Assembly: GCF_030253575.1 (NCBI RefSeq)
Contig: NC_080561.1
Coordinates: forward strand, 37,371,564-37,435,563
Direction: 5' to 3'
Source: Rhododendron vialii
Lineage: Eukaryota; Streptophyta; Magnoliopsida; Ericales; Ericaceae
DNA length: 64,000 bases
The notes below the pieces were generated by a model that saw nothing but the letters and a program-made list of their open reading frames with translations, made no database searches and had not been told where the DNA came from. Each line of letters opens with the position of its first letter. Position 1 is the first letter of the stretch. A program made the position numbers and the translations under genes. This document shows positions 23,301 through 35,300 of this stretch, one piece after another.

Positions 23301-26300
23301 CATACTCTGATATGATTCAAAGAAGCTGCAAATTACCCAGGGAAGTATTCAGGAAGCATGTAAACATGATGCAGATAGAACATACATCAGTAAGATATTA
23401 CACACCAGATTCTTCCCATATTCATAAGCCAACATTGAAACTTCTGTAGTTTGCCCTGCAAGAAGGGCTATTGCCTTGCAGCTATTTGAAATCAACGATG
23501 CAGTCTTGTAGTATGTCTTTTGCAAATAATATTCCATACTGCAACAAAAATAATCACTTTAGAGGGATTTCATACAAGACCAAATATCAGGACAAGCAAT
23601 AAGAAACAATTTAAATTCATGTTCATAATCGGACAGAAAATACCAAAATGATGCAGAGGAAAAATTGGCAAAACAGGGTAGAAAGCTGAAAAGACAGTAG
23701 AAACGAAACAGTCCCATAAATTTTCATGTTTTCAATCAAAAAAAAAAAACTTTCTTTTTCATTCTATTGCACTCATTTATATTGCATTACATAATAGCTT
23801 TCTTTTCATGAGTCTCGGATTTCTTACACACTAAAGTATCTATTGCACTCATTTATATTGCATTACAAAATAGCTTTCTTTTCATGAGTCTCGGATTTCT
23901 TACACACTAATGTAAAAATACTTATCCGACATTAATACCGTCAAAGTATTCAGAAGTCTAATAAAGGACTGTAATTACTTCACCACTTAATTCAAAATTA
24001 ACGCTCTCTTAGGCAATGCTATGGATAAGCTAACATATTACTTCAGCTTATAAGTCCCAACTAATGGGAATAACATTGCACCTTTTGAATTCCAGAAAAT
24101 CTGAAATGACTAAATTGCCCTCGTAATACTAGCAACTGCTGGCTGCTTAACAGTACCAGAGAAGGCATTTTGGCTGCAAAATTCCCACACATGCATTTGC
24201 CTCAGGAAGCAACTTATTGACAAAAGATACCAAGCAGATACATAGCTTAAACTTTCTATTTATAAAGGGGCTGCCAGAATAGTATAATTTTGTTGTTGTG
24301 ATATGCATATGCAGTATCAATATGGTGTTATTAACAAAAATAGGTGCTCCCATCCAAAGCCATAAGTCTGCACCTGATTTCAATTATTCTTCTTTGGATT
24401 CTGTTGATCCAACACAGAAAACTGTCCTTAACAAAACCAAGTCAATCGGAGACAAAAAGCATAGTTACGGTCCTGATTCACAGTAATCAATTCAAAACAT
24501 AATGGCCCCATTTTTAACCATTCGTGCAATTCACAGACCAACTATTCAAATGAAATTCTCCATTGTGCTAATCCTTCTGATGATGAGAGCTGTTGATACT
24601 CATATTGAGTTGCATGCTAAGTTCTCTGCTTTGGATGGTGTTCCTATTGAGGTGCATGCTGAGTTCTCTTGATGCTATTGCGAGCTAGTTGGCTAATTGG
24701 TTTATCTCACTATGATTCATCCTGACATTGCGTGTGTTGTACACATCAATCAGTTTGTTTCTGCCCCTTGTTCTACCCATTGGGTTGTTTTATTATGTAT
24801 TTTGCAATATATTTGTAGATTTATTTTCCAGTGTCTACCACTTCATTATTTACAAATTTGACCCTTCAGTCTTATGTTGATGCTGATTGGGCAGGAGATA
24901 TCTCTTATTCCAAGTCTATATTTGTTTTTACTGTGTTTCTGGGTGACTCACTTATCTCTTGGAAAAGTAAGAAACAATCTATTATTGCTCGCTCTACTGG
25001 CTCAAGCTACTGCTGAAATAGTTTGGCTTTTGCGGCTTCTATCGGATAAGGGCATTTCTCGAGTCTTCCATTCAGATTGCCCACAACTCCATTCTCCATG
25101 CGCTTACGAAGCATATTGAGATAGATTCATTCGTCCATGACCATCTACAGTCAGGCACTATTAATCTGCCGCTTGCTTCATCCTCCTTGCAGTTAGTTGG
25201 TTGATTTTTTTCTCCAAGACACACCACTGCTCGCTTTCGTTTCCTCCTTGGCAAACTCACCATGCTCTCTCCTCTTTTCCGTTTCCAATCATCAATGTAT
25301 TTTGCCTTTTTTCTCAATGGAGGAAAATGATTCATGTAGCCGACTCAAGTGATTGGGACATCAAGCTCAATTTGGTTTGGTTTAATGTATTTTGCCTTTT
25401 TTAGGGTTACCTTTTAAATTAAGGTTAGTTTGGTCTTTTGATCTTGATAGGTGTTTTTCCTTTCGGCATTAGGGCTAGCCTATATATTCCATTTATCAGT
25501 CTTGCATCATTGAGTCTTTTATGCAATACAATGTCTTTGGTTAACCAATTCTATTATGGATAGCCAATCAAGCTTCCAAAACAAGGACTTACGATGATAA
25601 TATTTCTATTTTCATTGTCCTTAGAGGTAGTGGGGAAATTTTCCACTAATCGATAAAAACAAACTGGACGTGGCTGGAGCGTAATTACCCTCAGCTGGAA
25701 AACGTATTGTCATGCACTTGGTCTTATGGGATTTTGCATCACAGAGTATACAGTGCATAAAGCATGAAACTCGAAATGACCCCAGTATAGCAGTGTACCT
25801 ACAACGTTGCTCAGATGTACTTGTCATTTGCATGGTCTCCCCAGTAACAAGATGCTCTACAGCAGTTGCTAGTGATGATACAACCCGATAAAAACATGGT
25901 GACTAGGATAAGAAATGCAGCAATCCTACTTATACCAATGACAATGAGGATATGAAGTACGTAATAATCAAAGATGATGCATCAAGCTGTAAGCGTCTAG
26001 ACATACCATAAGGGAATGGAAATTATTAGTTGCTAATACTTTTGACATAGGACCGTAGTTTTAAAAACCGGCCACAACAAATGTTTCGGCTGGTTCATAG
26101 CGGTTTTTCGAGGGTCTGGTTCGGATACCCACCAGTATGGCGCTGGGTCCGTAGCGGTTTGCAGCAGTTCTCTAGACTGTAGCGGACCGGTTGGGTTGTA
26201 GCGGACCGGTTCGGCGGAAAGAAGAGAGCTGTGGCTTGCGTGTGAAGGAGATGATAGATCGGAGAGAGGTAACTCCGATTCCAACTTCATCGCTGTAGAA

Positions 26301-29300
26301 TCGCAGGTCTTCACAGCGGCGATGGAGGTTTGGGTTCAAAATATTTTTAGAGAGAGAGAGAATGTGTAGTATTTGAAGTAGAAGTGGAAGGCAGTTGCTC
26401 AAACACGAAAGTCAAGACACGCAAGTGGTTGTGGGAAAATGATTCAGTGTTTGTGTGATTTTCTTTATTCTACGCCCTTAAAGTATATCGACATTTATGT
26501 TAAAAATATACTAATAATACTTTTCAAATAAAGAAAAGATGTTACTATGTCCTAAGATTGGTTAAAATGTCACAAATTAAGCCAGTGAGGGGGGTGGGGG
26601 GGGGGGGCGCTGGAAGAAGTGTATTATCAAGTTTTTTATGCTAATGGATTTAAAAAATTCACAGCCACTGCACCCAATTTCTGCCACGTATCGTTCGATA
26701 CGTTGGCTACCGCTACACACTACCGCAACTGCGACTTCTATTTAAACTATGTGTAGGACGATCAAGAACAAGATATAAAAAGAACCCTAGGCATCCCAGT
26801 GCCTAAGCACCCCTCGACATCCCTGCGCCCAAGGAAAAAATGATATCCGTGTATCAAAAAAAAATCTAACTTAAATATACTTCATCAACCAACTTAAACA
26901 TCATACGTAGAGTCCGTAAACAGGTTCTTCCAAGACAACGAGAAGATAAGTAGCATATATTTAACGGTTGGTGACTCGTTGAAAAATGAATATTAAAAGT
27001 AGCGCACGACGATTGGATGCATACGGAAAAATATAAAACTAAAAACAAATAAATGCATGGGTGCCCAACTACCATTAAAAAAGCTATGCATGGTGTTTGG
27101 AAAAAATCAGCTTAGTGCAATCTCAGTCTAAAATTCAGACACCCATGCTACAGAATTGGAAGTTCAGAGGATAACAAATCCACATAGGGGAAAAAAAAAG
27201 CTTCAGGAGGAGAGAAGAATACCTCCGTGTTCTTCAAAGAGGCAAGGGCCACGCAAGCTCTCGAAAGCAAAAAATCCCCAGCCAATACAGCTAACTGCAA
27301 ATTGAAAAAAGAAAAGCCATAGAAAAGGAATTGTCACCAATTCTCCACAACTTGTGCTTTTCCAGAAAATTGATGAATGCACTCTCAGAAGTAACACAAG
27401 AGGAACTTAAACTATTCTACCTTTTCATTTCAGAACCATACAAACGAAAGAGGAAGCATAGTTACAAGACAAATACTCCTAGTTTAGCATATAGATCGAC
27501 ACAAACAGGAACAGAACTGCAGATTCAATTAATTGACTTCCTGATGCAGAAGAACAAAAGGAAAACAAGATATCCAAGATAAAAGAGAAAAAAAAATACC
27601 TTATTCCCCATCACAAAGTTTAATGAACCAATGCCACGCCTTGTATCTGCATCATCCAATACGTCATCATGAAGAAGGCTTGCCACCTAAGATAACGCAA
27701 TGGAAAACTTAGCTTCGAAGCAATAATGAACGTCTTGAGTTCAACTCAAAGTGGAGTATCTATCCCTTGTTAGGCCAAGGATCAGGTGATTCTTTTTTAA
27801 GTCATAATGAATCCAAACATGAGTATGCAATATGCTAGGGCATTCCCTTTAAGCAACGCGTTGCGCCTGCCTTCAGGTGCTTTGAAAAATGGGCAAGGGG
27901 AGTCACATCGGCACCCAGGTGTGGTGATAAGTGAGCAAGGGTTCTCGCGCGTGCCTGAACGAGCGCGAGTAAAGAAGCTAGCCCAAGATTATAGGATTCG
28001 CTAACAATCAAATCTCCTTTCCTCATGACTCCTTCAGGTGTTTATCTACTATGATACCTACCCCATTTCTATGTCTATCCTTACCCGTATAGTAAAGCTT
28101 ATATCCTGTGTCCTTTATCTCTCCAGCTTTCTCCCCTACCCACTTAGTCTCTTGAAGGCAATCTATACTAATTCTCCTCTTAAGCATGGTATCAACTAGC
28201 TCCTTAGTCTTACCCATTAATGTCCCTATATTCCAAGTTGTTAAGCTTGTGATTGGAGAAAACATAGTTAATATTATTAGTGCTTACGCGCCCCAAGTAG
28301 GCTTGGATGATCTTACTAAAGAGCAATTTTGGGAGCAGATGGATGACATGGTTCAAGGATATACCTATTGGGGATAAGGTATTTATAGGAGGCGATTTCA
28401 ATGGTCATGTGGGATTGCATAAGCAAGGGTATGAGAAGGTGTATGGTGGCTTTGGATTTGGCGACCTAAATGAAAGTGATAGGAGGATTTTGGACTTTGC
28501 ACAGCATAGACTTTTGGTGTTTGATATTTGTCTTAAAGGGTATAATAGAATTAGAACGGAAACTAGATGCCCACGGACTAAATGGTGGTTCCTAAGAGGG
28601 GAGAAATTAGAGGTGTTCAAGGAAAGAATGTCCCAAGAAGTGAGGTGGGAAATGGAAGGCAATAGTGATAGTATGTGGAATACAATAGCTGACAGTATTA
28701 GAAGAATATCGAAGGAAGTTCTCGGGGAGTTTAAGGGGAAAGGTCTAATTTCTAAGGAGACATAGTGGTGGAATGACGAGGTTTAAACCATGGTAAAAGT
28801 CAATGAGTGCTTTAAAAAATGGCAAAATGACCGGAATGAGGAAAATTTTCAGGGTTACAAGCAAGTTAGCAAGGACAGTAAGAAAGCTGTTAGGGATGCT
28901 AAATTGAGAGCCTATGAGGATTTCTACGCTAGACTCAAAAGTAAATATGGAGAAAGGAATATTTATAAACTCGTCAAGCTGCGAGAAAGGAAAGCTAGAG
29001 ACGTCTCTCAAGTTAAGTGTATAAATGGTATTGATTCGGTGGTGTTTGAAAGACGAGGAGAACAGGGATAGATGGAAGTTGTATTTCGAGAAGTTGTTAA
29101 ACGAGAAATACAAAGGAGGCTTTAGTGAGGAGGTTGATGTACCTGGCAAGAACATAGAATATGAGTTCAATCGGAGAATACAGAAATCCGAAGTGATCAA
29201 GGTCAAATGATGAAACCGGATAGGGCCTTAGGATCAAATGGTATCCCTATTGAAGTGTGGAAAAGTCTAGGTGACTTGGTTGACAAAGTTGTTCAACAAG

Positions 29301-32300
29301 ATTATTATGAATGGAGAAGGAGCACCTTAGTACATATCTATAGAATAAAAGGGATATTCAAAGTTGCAACAACTATAGAGATATTAAGTTGATGAGTCAT
29401 ACGATGAAGTTGTGGGAAAGAGTTATTGAGCATCACTTCAGAATTGTGACTACGGTGTCGGATAAACAGTATGGGTTTGAGAGATCGACCATGGAAGCTA
29501 TCTATTAAGAAGATTAGTAGAAAAGCACATGGCAAAGAAGAAGGATCCCCATATGGTTTTCATAGACTTAGAAAAAACCTATGATAGGGTACTTAGAGAA
29601 AGCATATGGTGGGTTCTGGAGAAAAAGGGAGTGACCAGTATATCGAGGTGATTAGAGACATGTATGAAGGTGCCGTCACTACCATCAGATCACCAGTAGG
29701 GGAAACAAGTGAATTTCCAATCACAATAGGATTGCACCAAGAGTCAGCCTTGAACCCGTACCTCTTTGCCTTAGTTATGGATGAATTGATTAGACAGTTT
29801 TATGAGGATATCCCATGGAATATTTTGTTTGCAGATAATACTGTCCTCCTAGATGATAATACTAGAGGGGTTAATACTAAATTAGAAATTTGGAGAGAAG
29901 TATTAGAGTCAAAGGATTTTCAAATAAGTAGGAGTAAAACTGAGTATATGGTGTGCAAGTTTAGTGATACCAGCAGTGCGCATGAAGAAAGAGTGATGAT
30001 CCAAGACCAGGAGATACCGAAGAGTGATCATTTTAGGTATTTAGGCTCAATTATTAGTAAAGATGGAGGAATTGCAGATGATGTGACCCATAGGATCCAA
30101 GTGAGGTGGCTCAAGTGGAGAAGCGCTACTGGTATACTATGTGACAAGAGGGTACCCACAAAATTGAAGGAAAAATTCTATAGAACTGTCACAAGACCAG
30201 TGATACTATACGGAACAGAATGTTGGCCTATCAAGAAACAACGGGTGGGTGTAGCGGAAATGAGAATATTGAGGTGGATGTGTGGTAAGACTAGACGAGA
30301 TAGGATTAGAAATGAAATGGTCCGCGAGATGGTAGGTGTAGCACCTATCGAGGAGAAATTGATGGAAAATAGGCTAAAGGTGGTTTGGGCATATTTACTG
30401 TAGACCTGTAGATGCATTAGTTAAGAGAGCAGATAGGATAGCTTTGGGTAGTAACGCTACAGGGAGGGAAAGACCTAAATTGACATTAGATGTTGTTGTG
30501 CTCAAAGATACGAGTTTAATGGGTTTGAGTGAACAGGTAGCCCTCGACAGAGCTCAATGGAGAAAAAGGATTCATGTAGCCGACCTCAATTGATTGGGAC
30601 ATAAGGCTCGATTTGGTTTGCTTTGGTTATGTAAAAAAAAAAAAAACACATCTACTACAAGTTGGACTTGTTAGAAACTTTTGTCACAACGTAGATTTTG
30701 TTTCTGGAAAATGGCTTCAAGGGGCATCAGGAGTCAGTACAAAGGAGGATCAATGGTCTGGTTGGAGCTATTTAGACGGCTAAATTGAGATCTGTTCAAA
30801 CCAACAATTAGTTTTTGATGAGCTTACAAAAAATTCTCCAAAGCAAAAATAGAGTGGAATAGGTCTATTAAGAAGACAAAAAAAAGATAGAAGAGTTGGA
30901 ATAACCAATTATCCTCTCAAAAAGAATTCTCATCAAGATGGGTATGAGAGGAAGATATAAGAGAACAAAAAGGGAAGGAAAATAACACGATGGTTCAACC
31001 ATACCTTTCGTAATCACTTCACCCTTGATGCGAGGTTTTCAAGCTCCGCAAGAACTATTCTTGTGCAAAGCATAGAACACAAGCAGAAATTTTTATAGTT
31101 CTGCAAGGAATAACTACAAACTCCCTCGAGAAAATGTGATGTCATGTTATTTATCTCTTGCTTGCTTAGCTTTAGGAGTCACTAGCACCTAGTAATTTCT
31201 AGATTTTCCGTATACAGGCCATCAGGTTTATATTTTGTTTCAAATAGCTCCAGAATGTTCATTACCAAAATGTCGAAGTCGTCAATTTTGTAGTCTTAGC
31301 CCAAGTAGTAGTAGAAATACCAAAAGCTAAAGACTCGCTCATACACACACACAAAGATACATGAAGCTTTCACTCCAATGAAGCTATCTACTATGTAGCA
31401 CTGACATGTGCATGTGACACCATACGACAACCCGGCCCATAAGTTTCAAAAAATTAGAGGGCACGACACGTTGAGCTAAACAATTCAAAAACATGTACAT
31501 ATGGTATTATGTGACTAAAAAATTGAGTGTTATGAGGCCACTCCCATGCTGCAAACAGTCAAATCTGAACTGAGCCTTGTCGCTCTTCTTTCTTTCCTTG
31601 CGAACAGGAAGCACACCAGCAGCGTGCATAGCGTGATTTTAATGTGTTTTTTGCACTTGACTGGGTGTACAGTTGACCGGGAGAGAAGGTGGCGAAGGAT
31701 CCGGATTCACTTATTTATTTATTTGATTCAAACCCGGCTCCAAGCGGAAAGGCTTCTCTTATTGTCTTTATTATGTAACACCATCCATACCTTAAATCAT
31801 TTATCAATACATCATTCATGAAAGTATTTCAACAAAAAAACGTTTTATCATTTACACGTCTTTACAATTAATAAGCCATCATCTGTCACGCAAAAACAAG
31901 AATTAATTAGAATGTACAATTTCAGTTAACACCCAAGACTTGTATCGCACAAGTCTCGAGAGTATCTTGGCCATTGTTTAGATTAGTGTTTAAATGAAAA
32001 CGTTTAGAAAAAAAAGGACACTTTTGCAAGCGACACGCCAGGAACACACGGGGACACGACACTTGACTTGTTATTTTAATTATTTTTAAATCAGAGACAC
32101 ACCGGATACACATAGAGAACACTCGTGTCTCAACTTGGACATGAATAGAAACATGACAAGGATCAATTCATAATATTGAAAGCTTATATTGGAGTACGGA
32201 TACATTAATTTTGACCGAATAAAACACACATTGACTAGTAATATTTAAAAGGGAAACAATAAGAATTATAAAGATACTATTTGTTTTCGTTGTATCTGGA

Positions 32301-35300
32301 TGGCATGTTCATATGAATAACAACGAAATATTTATCCTCGTGTATATACAATGTTTTTAGTTGTGTCCCCACCCAGTCTGTGTTCTTATTTATTTAGAAT
32401 TGTCGTGTTACGTGTCCTTATTCCTGTCTGTGACAGTGTCCTTATAGGTGCTTCTTAGGCGTTCCGAGAGTGTCGGTATCCGACAAGTGTTTAAAACCGG
32501 TACTTGACCTCTGTGGAATTGTCCCTGCAACATAGGTTGTCTACTCTACCTACAAGAACCAGGTTCTCAGAGATCACATGGTCAAAGCTGTAAAATATAC
32601 ACATATATGTCTATTTCTGGCCTGTCTAGTAGTATATCTAGTCTTTTGAATCCAGCAATTCAGTTGTCTATTATGTCTAGACCAGTCTTCGGAGACAAAT
32701 TGGCTTTTCGACCCTACCAGAAGTAGGACAATAGAAAACATATGTGCATGTTGTCGCTTAAACTCTTGGCGAAATTCCAAGGTTATTCGCCTTATTCTTC
32801 CATGTAATGCATGCACTTACAAACCCACTTGTTTTGACACCCATGCTACGGAGTTTTGGCCAAAGCTATTTATTTTGGCTTATGTTAGTCTTTTGTTAAC
32901 TTTTTATCTTTTATTAGTTTTGCATAAAATATTATTATTTTTAATTATCTGCTTGTCCCAATGAGAGGAATTAGAAAAATAGATGCATAGGGATCAAACT
33001 TGAAAAAACTACATCACCATTTAACATTTCTTGGCCCTACTAATTGATGTACCTGAGATGCATTTCCTCTAGAGACAAAATAATCCAAACAATTTGTCTG
33101 TAAAACTGTCTGTTTCGGATTATTTTTGTCATTAGTGAATTTTGTTAAGCTTTCGGTTACAAGTTTTTACTTTTTAGATTTATCTCGTCAAGACAAACAA
33201 ATAATCCCAAAAAGAGTTAGTTTTGAAAAATAATCCAAAAAACAACTTACACAAAACTAACAAAAGTCCATAAAGGAATAAAATAAGCCAAAATATAAGT
33301 GAGTCCAAACTTAGCTTACCCGCAAGTCCACACCAGACCTTCAAAATAAACTAAATCCTCAAGTCCCAAAACCACCAAAGGATAAAAGAGCACAATATCA
33401 ATCGAAAACAGCCTTCGTTCAGGCCCGAAACTACCATTTTTAACCCCCTAATCAACCTTTTCGACGTCAATTTAAAACATAAACTTTAACTCATTTCCGC
33501 CCAGAAGTTCCAGCAGCATACTTCGTTAATATGAGGCAGTCTTTTCACCTCAAAAAGCCAAGCCAATTCAAAATCAGTTGTCCATACTCCATAGATCCAA
33601 CAACATTTCACCTATGCTCTAAAGATGGAGATCCAAGACTTATCCTTAAACCTTGGACCAGAACAAACTGTCCAAGCACCACGTTCACTCTTCTCGTCAT
33701 TCCATTTTCAAGAGGATTGCTAGGAGCCATCTAAAAATATTGGTCACCCAAGCATGACAATGTAATCTTGTATTCTTGTGCATGAGAGCAACCACTTTGT
33801 GGGAATAATGCAAAAAATTAGGCCCGTCTCCAATCTAACACATCCCAACACCCGAGATTGAGGGGTCAACACTTGGAAAAATTCAGTATTCCATCTTTCT
33901 TCTTTTTTTCCTTAAAGCACATTGAGCAGACTTAACATCAGGAAAGGAATTACTCAAAAGAAAAAGGAAGCAAAAGAAAAAGATCATTTCCCTCTTCTTC
34001 CACCTTTAGCAAGCACTGTGTCAGATTTAAGCCCCTCGAACAGTGACTCGACTTACAGGGTAACCTTTAACAAAACTAAACTCTATGCCTCTCTACTTAA
34101 GCATAATTCCGAAAGCAAAATGTATACCCCTGTGCTGGATTAAGGTTCTGAACAGAACTGAAGGATGGCAAGCAAAGGGGTAAGAATTAGAAAGCACATG
34201 AATTAGAATACCTTAGTGAATGGATGACATTGCTTCGACCAAGCTTTCTATCGAGGTCATCTAGTGGGACAAAGTAGGCCAATGATGCATCTTCCCGTAA
34301 AGTTCATCTTCCATGGTCAACACATAGTTTGCCTTTGTAGGGACAATGGTGGTGTCATCTTAAAGTTTATGAATGGGAATCCATCCCCAAACAGACGAAA
34401 AATCAAATCAAGTAACATGGATCTATCCCCCGTAATTGATAACTATGTAACCCACTTATGGATTAAAAAATCATAGCCACGTCACAAAACTATGCTGTTT
34501 TCACTTTACGAAGAAACTTAAGGGGAAAAAAAAAAAGAAGCAAAAAAGAATGAATTTGTTGGGTGGTGGTGGTGGTGGTGGTGGTGGTGGGGGTGGTAAG
34601 AAAAACAAAATGATCAAGAAAAACCTAAAAGGAGGAAGGAGAAAAATAACAGACATGGATCATTTCTGTGATTTCAGCGATACGCTGTTGTCTTTTACGG
34701 AGATCTTCTGATAAAGCATCAACCACCGCATCAGGAGGCCCAGGTATATGTACGTTCAAAGAAGTTGCCATCAACAGTAAAACCTGCACAGCAATAGGTC
34801 TCTAATACTGAGTGGACAGAAATTATGAGATCATAACAGCTAGACCAGAGTAGCATAAAGTGTACTCTCCAACAAATATTTTTTATTCAAAAATAACTAA
34901 AACTTGCAGGTTAAATTTCTTATCCAGTAAAATGCATATGATGGATCTACCAGGTGCTAAATGGTTGAAACTTGAATTTTAACTAATAGGACCTCTCTTG
35001 AGTGGATATGTGTACACTATAATGGTCTCTGAACCTTTAGAATAAGACTCTTAACAAGTCAAAGAAATACATCCTTCGTATCGTTTGAGTAATCTTTTTG
35101 ACACATAAGAGGAAATATAGCGAGCAGAGAATGAGAAGTGCAATGTCCCTTCTATCTAAACAACAGAACAAGTCTTTCATCAAATGGATGTTGCTATTTA
35201 AAATGATGTAATTACCACACAACAGGGATTCAATCCAGTAAATCCACACTTCTTAGGCATCACTTCACCTGCTTTAATCATAATACTTCATAGTTCATAT

